A stretch of DNA of 64,000 nucleotides from Polytrichum commune. Taxonomy: Eukaryota > Streptophyta > Polytrichopsida > Polytrichales > Polytrichaceae. The translations under genes and the position numbers were made by a program. Of the stretch, positions 43,877-56,738 are shown in pieces (within the stretch, counting starts at the first letter, position 1; each line of letters starts with the position of its first letter). The stretch covers positions 39,930,001-39,994,000 of the forward strand of contig OX485806.1 of NCBI GenBank assembly GCA_950295325.1, given 5' to 3'. The notes beneath the pieces were generated by a model. It made no database searches. It was given only the letters and a program-made list of their open reading frames with translations, and was not told the DNA's origin.

Positions 43877-45509
43877 TCCACCATGTTGAGTGGGACTGGG
43901 AATATGTCATGTAAGGTGCTAGAATTAGACTTTACAGATGCTTGACAATAAGTAGATTCAACTTAAAAAATGAGTGAGATCGGTGAAACATTTCATTGAA
44001 TATTATCATAATGGAACACGTGATAGCAACTGAATAATGTACTAGATGTTGAATGGACCTTAGATACATAAAGAAATTTACTTGTTAGTGTTAGAATGCG
44101 TTAGTTTTTGTTGTTTGGCAGAAGTAAGAACTTATAAATTATCATGCTTGGAATTTATCACAATTTACAAATGCAGTAGGAGATATAAACACTTATGTGT
44201 CTGCTATAAATTTTGAGAGTCAAAAATTTTGAAGCCATAATGCCACCCCCTTCCCTCAAAAAATTGTTGATTATTAAGCCTAGAACGGTGAAGAAATTTT
44301 GAACACATAGTCCAATATGTTTGTTTAAAAAAAATTCCATGTTCGCTCTTAAATTCACACTTAACCACACACCACTTAAATATAAGTTTTTGATAAAGAT
44401 AAGTAACCAAATGAGGCCCATTTATCTTGTGATAGAAAGAATCTAAAACATTCACTCATCAAAAACAATTAGATTTCTTTTTTACTTGATTCTTTATCTA
44501 CCAATATTTATATTTATTTGGTAATAATAATAAAAATTCAATGGCAAGGTAAAGAGTACAACTGCATTGGGAGACTATGCAAACGAGAGAACTTCAAGTA
44601 ATAATGGCCATCCGTGGCCTTTGATACACCAAACCATTTCAAATTTGTTAAGAATGTCTCACGGGGAGGTCACTTGCGAAAATCGTAGAAACAACGTGCA
44701 ATAAAAAAATAAGGTCTAATATATTTATTATAGGTAAATTTTGTAAAAAAATGTACATATATTATAGAGGGTTTTAAAATAATGAAACATGTTTACATGT
44801 TAAATACCATCACATATAATGGCCTCTTTTATCTAGTCAATATATGAAAAATAACGTGGAAACAATTACTAGGGGTAGCGGGTCTAGGGTAGGGTCTATG
44901 CTAATGAATGAAAAAAGCTTTTTTCTGTTGAAATGCTTGGATGGATGACTTCGCACGTTGGCTTGCTTGAACATTACTGAACCAACAGTTCCAATGTGGA
45001 GTTAATGGTCTCTACCCACGTGCTGGGAGGAAAAAATTCGGCGCTTTCTTTGACTTTATTTCACAGTCTAAGACAATGCTTCAGTTGCATGCCTTTGCCC
45101 TTAGGTTTATTGGTTTGATTTAATTCATGTGAGTTTAGCATTGTGGCTGAACTTCACAATTCATGGTTGTAAGAAGAGAAATGTCTTTCATGGAAAAAAA
45201 TGTCGTTTACATAACCAAAAAAAATGAGGTGTATGAAACAAAATGCGGTCTAAGAAAACAATGGACAACAATTGGGCTCCAAGAAAAAAAAAACAAATTG
45301 GGTTAAAGTCAAAAAAATGGTTACTTGGGGTATAAGGAAAAAATGCAATATATATTAAATAGGGTATTTTAAAATAATTTCCCCCAAAAATTTATAATGA
45401 ACTGATAGGGTGTATTAAAATAAAAGCTTTTACCTTTATTTTGAAAAATACCATACCCTATAGTCTTTTCTGCAAGGTAAATAGTCCCCCAATAAATAGG
45501 TCCTAAGTG
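43877..45509. other. Intergenic DNA with a DR1 fragment
   Basis: A DR1 fragment lies at about 44255-44400 ('gttgattattaagcctagaa', 'ttttgaacacatagtccaat', 'acacttaaccacacaccac'). The rest is AT-rich with A-runs, and no gene is recognised. Near 45359-45470 two copies of 'atagggt(a/g)tattttaaaa' and its inverse occur but do not make a clean element. Confidence 0.4.
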
Positions 45510-48500
45510 CACGTGTATGCATTAATTAAAGAGGGAGTGACCTCCCCGTGGAATGTCTTGATAAGCAATGTCCAAAAAAATTTCCAGGTCATTGAGAATA
45601 AGTTGCCACTCAAGCCTACAATAGTCAAGCAAGAATCCCACACAACTTGGGATGTTTTCTTCATTGGCCAAGTGATAACATTAAAAACTAAATCATTGCA
45701 TTGATACCAAATAATCCATGGAAGACCTCCTCAACAAATACCAAATCCGACTGAAATGTTTCAATGATATGCCGAGAGGTTGGTCAAGAAGGCATTGCAT
45801 CGTTGGAAAAGATTTTTGAGAACCAAGCTTTCTTCTTTTGGAGAAGAGTTGCCAAATGATGTTAGTTGCATAGCGCCACACTTGTTGAGCCAACGGGCAA
45901 TCGAAAGATTTATGCTTCACTGACTCAATGGATTGAGGACCACAATGAGGATAACTAATATCAATCTCCGCCGAGATGTGGCCGCTCCATTTGTTCACCA
46001 CCAGCGCTTTATGGATGACTAACCAAAGAAAAACCGCTTTCTTATGTGCCTTGTGGTTGCGCCAAATGATATTCCAGCTTGGAGAAGTGAAGGGAGGAAT
46101 TTTATTCTGCCATTTGTCGGGAATTGACCTCTTAAGAGCCACTTTTGTAGTAATCCACTTCCTACCTAGCTAGGCCGAGTAAACAAAGAATAGAGTAACC
46201 TTAGGCCACCACCAATGTGCTGGTGCAAAGAAGAGTTGATCCAAAGTTCCAAAGAATGGGGTGAATTGAGTCTGAGCACTCCCTCTTGAAAGTTTATCCA
46301 CTTTGACACATGTCATCCAATGTGAGAATGTTGTGGATGGATTTGTATTCCTCACATTTGGTTTCACCTCAAAGAGAGTAAAATGTTGGGGCCCTATAGT
46401 GGATTTAAGGTAGGTAACCATAAATTCCGCACTAAATTGTACTAGGCCTAAACTAAAATTCTTAATGTAGCCAATACAAGCAACCTATTTAGGTAGCATA
46501 TCCTTGAGGTTTCTATACAAACCAACCCATTCCTATGAAATGGGTTTAGCTCCATGTTGGCTAAGCATCCTCTCTCGAAAACATCCGTTCCACCAACTTG
46601 ATTTAAACATCTTGATAGAGCATAACAAGAGAGAATTTAATCCCCGATTCCTTCCAGCCCAAAAAATCATTCCTACCTAGATCCTAAATATCGCAGACCC
46701 TTCTTATAAAAGCACAAAGTATCCATGGTAAGTCCAAAGTAAAGACCTTGATACTTTGGATTTCACCAAAGGTTAAGTTGAAGGATATCTTCCGAACATG
46801 ATGGGGAAAGAAAGACAACGTTACACACCATCACCTTCCACGACTAGGCAACATGATGCCACACTTTTGACCCGCCTTTGATTGAGAAGGTAGGGAAAAC
46901 CACCAGAGAAAAGATGAACTCCATGAGCCATGATAAGAAGGTTACAATTGCGTGATGTGGTACCTCAGTAGCACTTGCACACTTGATTAGACAGAGAGGG
47001 GGGCTTGAATGGATCCACTTACTCATGAGAGCTTTCATAGCACCTCCAAGGAAATGAGACTTAGCACACCAACTTTCCTCGACATTGTGCAATCGTCCCA
47101 ACTCCCACGTGTTTTTGCCACATTTTCAAATCTTGACCAATTTTGATAGAAGCTCAATCCTCCCCAAGATTTTTTTTCAGTCAAGCCCAAGCAACAACAA
47201 AGTACCAAACAATGAACATCAACACTTGGTTCACAATGAATGTTCTACCAACAAACGAGAGATATGTGGTGTTCCAGTACTTAAGCTTGGCCTTGACCAT
47301 GTATGAGCCCAAAATGAGTGCTCATATTTGTTTTATGTTTAGAATTTATTTAGAATTGCATTTGGAGTGTTATGGAAACAATCAAAAGTATAAAAAGAGT
47401 GAGGCTTGGTGTGGATTTATGTTTAGGCCTTAGGCCTATTTTGTGTGATGAAGTAGAAGCGGAGTGACATTAGGGAGTGTTTTGGTAAAGTGAGTAGTGT
47501 TTGATGAAGCAAGAGGAAGGGCGTTGGATTTAAATGTTTGAATTAGAACATGCTCTTGTTGGTTTAGAGGGTGAGGATTTAGTGGATAGGATAAGGTCCT
47601 ACTAAGTAGGAAAAGGTTAAGGGGGTTGGGGTTGTGGGATGCCCTCTCTCATTCCTTCCTCCTCTCTCATTTTCTCTCTCTCTTTCTCTTGTGAATGTGT
47701 GTGGGTGTGTGTGTGTGTGTGTTGTGTAGTGTGGTAGAGAATATAGTGATTAGAGGGAACTTAGAGAATATAGTTGATTAGAGGGAGCTTAGAAAATTAG
47801 CTGATTAGAGGGTACTGAGGCAGCAACTCTACTAAGGTTAGCTGCGACAGTAGCTTACTAAGGTTAGCTGCGACAACAACTTACTAAGGGGACTGAGGCA
47901 ACAATTACTAAGGATACTGCGACAACAACTTATTAAGGTTAGCTGAGGCAGTAGCTATACTAAGGAGCAGTTGGACTAAGGGGTAGTTAGAATGAGGGGT
48001 TAGTTAGGTCTAGTACCCTAAGTTAAGATGGATGGGTCAACTAGGTAGTTAGCTATCCGTGTAATCGGGGGTGCAATTGTGTGGGAAGTTGATAGAGGAT
48101 GTGAAGATAGTACCAATAGAGAAAAGCGTTTATCAACGCTTGTACTCATAATATGGAATAAATTGGTGTGACCCAAGGTATGTGTGATGTCATGGGGATG
48201 AATGGCGGAGGAAGGGTAAACTAGGATGAATATGAATGTGATCACCATACCCTCACCCGGACTAGGATGCTTAAGGGTGGGCGGTTTGGCCTCACACCAT
48301 GTTTACTAGAAATTGATGAACATTTTCTAGTTCCAGATGTAGTCCAAACATGGTACCGAGAAGCTTAGAAAGATCTCCCACAAGAACCCACTTCCATTGA
48401 TAATTCTCCACCAAACATGGTTGAGTTTTGTGGTTGCACCAGTATGCCACTTCTTTATCCCAATTGATCTCCAAGCCATAAGCAAATCCAAACCTATGCA

Positions 48501-49800
48501 ATATTCCTACAAGGTTATCCACACTAGATTCTTTCGCTCTCATAATAAATGAAGTGTCATCAACATCTTGACTTATTACTTGTTGGGAACTACATTGAGG
48601 GAGGGAAATGCCTTTAATAAGGTTGGTCTCACTATATTTTTAGCTGCAACATTCAATGTTTCTACAACAATAACTTACACGCAAATATCATCCACCACAT
48701 CAGCAAATAAGAAGTTAAAGGGGAACCCTCACATACAACTTTATGAAGTTCAAAATGTTCTATCACCTCATTATTAATACTGACTGAGATGCTTGCATCA
48801 TGAAACAATAGTCTAATATATTGATAAAGGAGTTAGGCATCTCTAACCTCTCCATAACTTTATACATAAATGAAATAAACTCTATCATTTACTTTGTTAA
48901 AATCAAATTTAAGTAAGATTGTATCTTGGTGTGACTTCTTAGCCCATTGAATGGATTCATGTTTGAGAAGATTATTGTCAAGAATAAAATATAGAGGTAG
49001 AAAAGAAGTTTGGTCACCGTCAATTACCTCCACCAATAAAGGTTAAAGATACCTTTGTAGAGTTTTGCAAAAAATCTTGTAAGTGGTGTTGAGTAGAGTG
49101 ATAGGTCTCCGATTTGCCAATTTCAATATGTCTCTGCCTTTGAACAACAATGCAATGGGTCTACATATAACTCCATTTGGAAACTAGCCTTGCTTTAGAG
49201 ATTCATTCGCCATGTTTGTGAAGTTTGCACTCATAAAACACAAATATGCTTTAAAGAAGTCGGCTATGAGTCCATATGGGCTCGGGCTCTTTCCTTATGC
49301 AAGCACGTGAACTACATTGGTAAGTTCCTTTATGTGAGTGGGGCCTCCAATATCTTATGAGCTACAATTGAAAATTTACATGAGACATAGCTTAGTAGTT
49401 CCACACATCAATCCTCTCTTTGTGTGTTCGGGGTCAGACTAGCGTACAACTTAGAGTAGAATGTATTACAAACATGTGCTAGATCTGCACTAGAGGAGAC
49501 AATTGTGTCATCTTCATCATATAGTTGAGTAATAAGACCTCCCGCTAGCCGCTCCTTGACTAGAAATACTTATTCATCCCATCCCCATATTTCCTCCATT
49601 TGGTTCAAGACCGAATCCTATGACCTTCTTCTTTCCTATATGTGAACTTTTGTGATTGAGATTGAAGATTCTTGATGGTGGATTTGTTTGCTTTCTTTTG
49701 CGGGTTTGAATGAAGCTAAACTTGTCAAAATTCAAGGGAATTTCTAAATCCATCTCTTCCAACCTAGCCTCGTCTGCTTTAACGAGACATAAATATTTGC
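45510..49800 (-). pseudogene. L1-like LINE ORF2 remnant, split by a solo LTR
   Basis: Minus-strand fragments in ORF2 order: pre-RT sequence near 49500 ('ERLAGGLITQLYDEDDTIV'); reverse transcriptase blocks at 49053-49146 ('NRRPITLLNTTYKIFCKTL'), 48849-48930 ('LLKFDFNKVNDRV', carrying the first catalytic aspartate) and 48551-48572 ('DVDDTSF', the altered YADD box); then 'GFAYGLEINWDKEVAYWC' and 'LSKLLGTMFGL' at 48300-48500. After the LTR gap, 'KLKYWNTTYLSFVGR' and 'FIVNQVL' resume at 47140-47290, then 'GGSKVWHHV' near 46860. A zf-RVT-type segment lies at 45880-46060 ('HKSFDCPLAQQVWRYA'), where the first zinc ligand is changed to Y. A C-terminal tail reaches about 45510. Many stops are present. 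I found no endonuclease domain, so the copy is probably 5'-truncated. Confidence 0.85.
47297..48301 (-). mobile_element. Solo LTR B inserted in the LINE
   Basis: The element proper is 47302-48296. On the minus strand it starts 'tgtgaggccaaaccgcccac' and ends 'ttttgggctcata', matching LTR A at both ends. The plus-strand flanks are 'ccatg' on both sides (47297-47301 and 48297-48301), an exact 5-bp duplication. Removing the LTR and one duplicate restores the LINE reading frame from 'HQFLVNMV' to 'KAKLKYW', so the LINE was there first. At 995 bp it is shorter than LTR A, with a smaller tandem array at 47815-47965, a (TG)n tract at 47696-47722 and a CT-rich tract. Confidence 0.85.
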
Positions 49801-50149
49801 AAAATCTTACTATTGTCTGGAGTTATCTAAAAAAAGGAATTTGAGGTGAGGACAATTCCTATAAAGCCTTAATCGAGACCTTGGCCTCATAAGAAATCTA
49901 ACATTAACCTTCCAAAAGGACCTCCATGACAGGCTAGTGCTAGGACAATTTCTATTAGGTACGAAGTTCTTGCATGGTGTATAGGTCTGAATGACATTAA
50001 AAACATAAATATTTTCAAACGTCCATACCCTCTTGATATCAAAAAAATGTGAAATCTTCATCACATATACCCAAATGGTGAAAAGAAAAGAAAAGGAAAG
50101 AGATGATACCTCGTATTTAAATAAGTCTAGACATTTTTTCAAAATCTAG

Positions 50150-51755
50150 ACTTTTTGGTTGTTACAAATTTATGGGTGGATTCTTCGATACACACTTGAT
50201 ATACCTAAATTTCATTGGAGACATGCGAATCCATAGTGTGAATGTTATTATCTTAAAACATGACGGAAAAAAAAAATACTTTTGATGTTAAATTTATATA
50301 TCTAAATCTTGAATAGTGAAAATATAATCAAAACAACTACTATAATATTATCATGTTTACAAATCCACACTACATGTTTTGTCGTGGATCCTACTTCATA
50401 ATCCTATTGGAGGATCCTACAATAGAATTCACCACATTATAATCTTGGACTTGGATTTAGTCCAATTTCCAATCAATATTCAATATCATGTTGGACTAGT
50501 ATCAACACAATTTGATACTAGTCCAACCTTGTGGTATGAATGCATTAAAATAATATTTGATCGGATATGATCATAGTTTCACTTCACCAATGTACATGAT
50601 ATGATTGCAAATTTATAAACAAATAGAAATATGATTGCTAGGACTTGGTAGGGGCTTCTAGAATTGTTGTATAGAAGTTGTACAAGGTAGCAATTAGATT
50701 CATAAAAGTGAACGTGAACTTGAAAACTCAACTTCATTTTTCAAGCATTTGGGCTAAAAGTATTGTGCTCAAAACTTATGCTTGTTTTGATCTTAAGGAA
50801 AAACTCTAAACATCAAGATGTAAAATGCACATGTGGAATAAAAAGAAATTGCACATTCCATGTATCGTGTTGACCATAACTTGACCCATTGCAAGGCGAG
50901 ATAAACAATATAGATATGGATGACCAACATGGATGTTGTGAAGCCCAAGCATCATGATAACTAGTGTCCCTACTTTCACACGCTTGATGGCATTCCTTCC
51001 CATTCGCCGCGTGCTTCACAATCATCGAAGTGATTCTCCCTTCAAAAGAAGAGGCCTACCCCTTTGACCGACAAGATCGACTAGTCCTTCCATTCATCCA
51101 AACCATTCATCCGTCCAATCCAAACTACGGATGTGATATTGCCGTTTTATGTTGATTTCTTTCATGTTTTATTGGCCTCCGTTTTTTTTATCTCACCGTT
51201 TAAATCCATTCAGAAACCCTGGGGGGTGCACTCCATTGTCAAGTTGAACACCACATGCGAACAAAAAAAATCTACTTTTTCTAAGTTGCATCAACAAAAT
51301 GGGTCAAAATTTTATCAAAAAAAAATTATGAGTACATATACATGGTATCTATTACATAGTAAAATTTGATAACCAAATTTGATAAAAACAATTTCTAGAA
51401 AACATACCGTTTCCAACTAGAATGATGCAGAATTGAACTAAAACAATTACTAGGAAAAATGGAGATGACTAAAAAAATAAAAATAAAAAAATCAATGGAT
51501 ATGTATATATAGAAAAAATATCATAATTTTAAAATTATCTATGGCATATAATATAGGGGTAGCAAACTTTGTTCGCACGTGGTTTTCAACTTGACAATGG
51601 AGTGACCTCCCCGTGTCGGAAACACAAGTTAGAAATAATGGAAAATCAAATACGGAATTAGAATGATGTTGTGTCTCTTTTGCTTGTGTCATCATTGTGG
51701 TTGGAGATAAAATGGTTGTTGACAACTTTAATGCATCAAGCTAATAGAATCCCAC
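50150..51755. other. Intergenic DNA with one perfect hairpin
   Basis: No gene is recognised. A perfect 16-bp stem with a 6-base loop lies at 50490-50527 ('gttggactagtatcaa', loop 'cacaat', 'ttgatactagtccaac'). The minus frames at 50806-51025 and the plus frame at 51133-51369 show no motif. Confidence 0.4.
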
Positions 51756-51757
51756 TA

Positions 51758-51981
51758 TACCATCTATGACATTTAGTGTCACTTACTATTCGGAGTTACT
51801 CAATGCCATAAACGTTTATTGTTGATGAAAGTTTTCTTGAAATAGAAATGTTAAGGTTCTATGATTTATTGAACAATTGATTTGACATTTTTGGTAAAGA
51901 TTGAGACCTATAGTATGTAGTTATAACATTACATGATTTCAAGAAGTAACTTGTAAGTGACACTAAATACCATAGATGGTA
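51758..51981. mobile_element. TA-flanked MITE M4 with TTTAGTGTCACTTAC ends
   Basis: The left end 'taccatctatgacatttagt' and, reversed from the right, 'taccatctatggtatttagt' continue on both sides with 'gtcacttac'. Only two of 29 terminal bases differ. TA flanks lie at 51756-51757 and 51982-51983. The body is 224 bp without an open frame. The subterminal TTTAGTGTCAC is shared with families M1 and M2. Confidence 0.75.
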
Positions 51982-51983
51982 TA

Positions 51984-54900
51984 GGGTTTGTTTTTATAAT
52001 TTATTTGATTGTTGATTCTTTCTGAGTATTATCAATGAAATGATGAACCCTATGGAGTATAATGTATAATTAATAATATAATGTAATATCATCTAAATAA
52101 TAGTATATGTTTAATATTAATATACATATAAAGTTTAAGTGCATGACTATATGTATGTATGTGTATGTGTGTGATATGAATTTTTGAAACTTGAGCCTAA
52201 AATCTCTTGATTCTTAGCATATTATACATCTATTACATGACATTATAAAAAGTATACATCTTTGTGTTGTGGAGGTATATCTCACACTCTATAATGGAGG
52301 ACTTATTTTGAAATCTAAGGATTTGGTTATATAATCATTCATTCATTTGATAATTTTAAGTACAAGTTTACACCTCCACAATGAAAATATATACAATGTT
52401 TTAAGAGCTGTAATGTTATGAATTCTGATCATTATCCAGTCAAAAATTTGAGTACTTTATAAAACTATCGTAATTGGCCTACACTAATAGCATATATGAT
52501 TCAATTCCTAAACGCTCAAGCCTTCACATTCCATTTTCAGATACCTCCAGCAGTAGTGTTGATTTTTTTGGTATGTAGTAAAATATATTATTTTTCTTCA
52601 AACCCAACTATATTGATATGAACTAGACTACCATATATGCTTTCAGTGAAAATTTGAAGTCAATCGGACCACATTTCCTAGGTCAGTTTGACATATGAAC
52701 AAGGCCTTCATCCAAGGGGTAGCTAGAGAAACTCTAAAAAATTTCGTTTCATGACCATTTCGGTCCTTCCACGAATTTTAGAAAGTTGGCAACTTTGCCA
52801 TAATATGTTATGTGGATGACAAATAAGCTACTCCCAAAAATTTGGGGTTTTTTGAGCAAATTTACATGAAGTTTGTCACCCTCAAAGTTGGAGGGGCCAC
52901 ATGAGGTCATTTTGGGAGATTTCCCCTCTTCATAGAGCAAGCAACATGTGCACTAAGTTTTTCCCAAAACAATCCAATTAGGTTGTGCACAACCATCACC
53001 TTGTCCTAAGGGGGAAAAAAACAAAACCAAAAAAACCAAAAAAAAACCATACAAATTGGGCATCATATGTGAAAGATATTGGCTCCTAAATGTGGCTCTT
53101 AAATTTGAGCAACACATAGAACCGCCTCCCATAACAAGCAATGCCAACATATCAAACAATCCTATATGCTTGGAGTATGAGGGTTTTTTGGGCCCACATG
53201 GTAGTGGGCACCACCCTACACCAGTAGATTGCCATCTACTGGGTCACAAACCGCAGTAAATTATTAGGTGGTGACCCATTTTGGGTAGTTGGTTTCTACT
53301 TGTTTCTACCTTGGCATTTTGGTTAGAATGTTCTAAGCTTTGGCGTAGCCCCTAACCATGATGGGCTCATATTGAGACATGTGCTTGCTACATATAATCA
53401 AATGCAAAATTATTGGATCTCTGAATCCCAAATGCTTCAAAATTGCTCACTCAATACTGCACACTAGAGTTCTATTATGGTATGCCAATGCATGAAATGC
53501 ATCAGTGTCACTATATTATGCAGTACAAAGCACAATTTCTAGTGCATTTCACATGTAAGAACCCTCTCAACTTCCTCTCTATCCTTGCCCCCAGTGTTGT
53601 GGGGGTTCCCTATATGTGCAAGGGTACTAGAGTTGATGCAATACACTATAAGTTCACCGACTTAACATGCTTATGATTGGTGATTGAAAGTTTAACATGT
53701 TCTCTACTTTATTACAAAGTGACTTGGAGGTTATTTTGCAACATTCAAATTTTCTTGCATCGAAGGTTGTGCTTCAAAGTGGAAAAAAGAAGTTTTACAA
53801 CTTTTAAATTATTAAAAATGTGAAACTATTCCTACTAAATGGTGGTTTGAACCAAGATCATAGTGAGGGAGCACTTGAATTTAATGGTGCCCCACTTTGT
53901 TGCATGTGACTATGGGTAGCAGGGGGCTATGACAAAAAAAATTATAATGCACCGCTACTTTGCATAGTCTTTGTGTAGACTGAAGAGTCCATTGCATGGG
54001 CCATGGTTATTTACTTATGGACCTGCCTATGTTAGACACACAAACCACCAAATAGACCGAACCTACAGTTGTGAGATTTAAGGTGTCATAGTTCCCGGAA
54101 TCTTACCAGGCCTACCTCAAAGAGGTGGTCATAGAAATGCTCTAAAAAGTCACAACTAGATTATCTATTTTGACCATGTAGGATTTTTAAGTGGACGTCT
54201 CATCCACATAGATTGACGTGGGTCTTGACCCCCAAGTGTAAATGCAGGGTGAAACACAATCTTGCTTGCCCAATCATAGCTTTAAGGTTCCAAGTGATCC
54301 CACCATCTAGCCTTGGACCAAACCAATGATTTCTCTTTCCAATTCTCAAGAGAGGAGCATTGGCTATAATCATTGGAGTGACAATGACCACATATGGATG
54401 ATCATACAAATTTGCATCCAAAATTTGCACATGGTCATCGCAAAGTTGACAACATATTATCCAATTTCTATGATTTTTTGAGAGGTTCCATTTTTCCATT
54501 TTTTTACTTTTAGAATCGCAAATGTGATGATAGACTACCAAAATGCACATATGGGTGGTGAAAGGCACCCCTTAAATGTCATCTTGCAACATTGATGTTT
54601 CATTGAGTCACATGCAATCATACATTACTCAACACCCGTTGAGTATTCTCTTTTTGCTACAAGTACTTTAACATCTTCCGGTTATGTCACAACGTAATCT
54701 ATTTACTATATTAAGGTAATAGCTACACCAATCCTTTTCATATTCAAGCTAAAACTTATGAAATCCTTAACAATGTTACTCAGAGATCATGCTTAGTTTG
54801 TGCTACACTAAGAGGAATTCCACCTTGAAATTTCAAATTTAGAAAGTGAAATAAAAGAAACAATAAATTGTTGTTGCTAAATAAGTCCTAAATAGGGCTG
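51984..54900. other. Intergenic DNA, weak coding-like stretch at 53050-53680
   Basis: The plus frames at 53056-53259 ('GIICERYWLLNVALKF', 'GPHGSGHHPTPVDCHLLGH') and 53443-53676 are the least random-looking here but match no family I can name; the first might be a decayed zinc-knuckle region. A 9-bp hairpin lies at 53221-53242 ('ccagtagat', loop 'tgcc', 'atctactgg'). The segment 54080-54230 shares 'aggcctacctcaaagaggtgg' style words with the hAT-like family. No intact gene is present. Confidence 0.3.
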
Positions 54901-55081
54901 AACGGTGGTCCATAACATTATTCAGATTCATAATAGTGTTTTGTGGGACTGACAATATTCCATGGAATATTCCTGGATATTCCCCACATTCAATGTGAAT
55001 GTGGGGAGTATTATGTGGAATATTGTCAGCCCCACAAAACATTGTTATGAATATGAATAATGTTATGTCTTGACCACTGTT
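54901..55081. mobile_element. Palindromic MITE ending CATAACATTATTC, best copy
   Basis: The left side reads 'cataacattattcagattca', then 'tttgtgggactgacaatatt'. The right side is its inverse, and the centre 'cccacattcaatgtgaatgtggg' is itself palindromic. A further outer match ('aacggtggtc' against reversed 'aacagtggtc') extends the ends. Nearly the whole 180 bp can pair with itself. Relatives are at 8701-8860 and 16788-16886. Confidence 0.7.
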
Positions 55082-55394
55082 GCTATGGTATTTTCTTTAT
55101 TTGATATTATTCAAGTACCCATAATGAGGATCTCACTTCTTCTTTTTGGACCTAGTGCATCACTAATAACGCGGGCATTCAAAAATTCTCTAACCTTGAC
55201 ATACCCAACAAATTCCAATACTTGACTAGTATTACAGTTTTGAAACCCACATGTAGTTTTATATATTTAGAACACGTTATAATTGTGATTATAATACCAA
55301 GCATTTCACATATATTCCAATCCAAGTACATAGAATTACATGTTGCTATAATATTTTGCCGATTTTATCAAAAAAAATTTAATTAACGCAAACA

Positions 55395-55530
55395 ACTCCA
55401 CCAAATATTGTAGTTAGTGTCACCAATTCTATTTGTCTTGCTCAATACCCAATTTGTAAACGACCCGTGTAGTGTCATCAACACTAAATGTAAACCTAAC
55501 ATTATTTTTCATTCCTTGCAAAAAAAAACA
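55395..55530 (+). mobile_element. TA-flanked MITE M1, 5' fragment
   Basis: The fragment matches the left part of M1: 'ccaaatattgtagttagtgt', 'ctatttgtcttgctcaatac', 'acactaaatgtaaacctaac', 'ttttcattccttgc'. It then breaks into an A-run followed by 'accatggaccatg', the terminal motif of family M7, so two element types are joined here. Confidence 0.55.
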
Positions 55531-55718
55531 CCATGGACCATGTACTAAGTATTGTAATGTTATGTCATATAAAATGTCAAAAAAACACCTAAAACCTTTT
55601 TTTAGGGTCAATAAAACGTCAAAAAACACAAAAACAACATACTTGTTTTTTTTGTTTTTGTCAAAAAAAAATGTTATAAATTTTAGTAGCTCGTAACTCC
55701 AAAAGTTTACATGCACTA

Positions 55719-56290
55719 AGGGGTTGTTTACACCATGGACCATAAAGTCGTCTTGAGGCCCTGTAAAATATGTGATTGGTTGTTAAACTCATCTCGGGAC
55801 TACTTCAGTTTACATCAATGAAAAATTTATCAGAGTGACCATATAGTTCGAGGTCCCCATGAGACATATTTGAAGGCCTACATTATCCATTAACATGGTC
55901 CAATGGGTTTTGGGGTGGGAGAGGCAAAAAAGGTGCTCTAGTAGAAAAAGGGAAGGGCCCATGGTAGAAAAATGTTATTATAATAAATTTTGAATGAATT
56001 TATTTTAAAGATGAAGACAAGAGAAAACAAAGTATGGTCAAACATGAATTTTTTTATAATCAAAATTGCCTTTTTGGGGGCACATATTTAAAAAAATCAG
56101 CACATTCATTATTTGGTGCATGGTCATTCCTCTTAGTCCACGTTTGGTTTACACCTAGTTAGGGGTCCAAGAGCTTTGTAAATTGATATTTTAAAGACAT
56201 CGGATCATGAAAGCTGGACCATGAAGTCGGACCATGAAAAAAAGCCATCTTCCATGGTTGACTTCACGGTCCATGGTGTAAACCAACCCT
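55719..56290 (-). mobile_element. Inverted-repeat element 'CCATGGACC' (M7), most complete copy
   Basis: The left end is 'gttgtttacaccatggacca' and the right end, reversed, 'ggttggtttacaccatggac'. Body segments 'agggcccatggtaga', 'gatgaagacaagag', 'ttggtgcatggtcattcctc' match 31521-32081 in the opposite direction. The length is 572 bp and no transposase frame is visible. The superfamily is open: the ends resemble hAT (AGGG...) but no 8-bp target duplication is found. Confidence 0.65.
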
Positions 56291-56738
56291 AACAGGACTA
56301 TTTAATATACTCAACAAAAACATGAGACAACTTGAATGGTAAAAAAATTAAATTATACTCTTGTTTTTAGAAAGAAAATTCAACAACATGTGACAACTCC
56401 TTGAAATGGTAACCCACACTAAGAGGACTAAGTTATTTAGTGTACTTAGCGAAGTGGGTTGAGTTAGTGGTGATGAGTGAGTTAGTGCAGGCTTCCCACA
56501 CTTGGGCTCAACTTCACACGGTTCGAGCGGCCCGTCCCTTGCCTAGGAATTGACGCGTCACCAACTAACACAACACGATCCCCCTCAAGCTCCTCCGCCA
56601 CGCCAAGCGAGGAAGATGGCTCCGATTTCCCCTTATGTGAGAGCAAGCTTCATAATTAGCGGTAAGACGCACCCCTAACCCTAATTTTAGTTTATTTCAA
56701 TCTAAGGAAACAAATTAGGCACGTGACCCACCTTGCTA

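Noticed and set aside
53056-53259. Plus frame with cysteine/histidine-containing segment resembling a zinc knuckle
   Set aside because: The cysteine and histidine spacing does not fit CX2CX4HX4C and the frame is short; kept only as a note.
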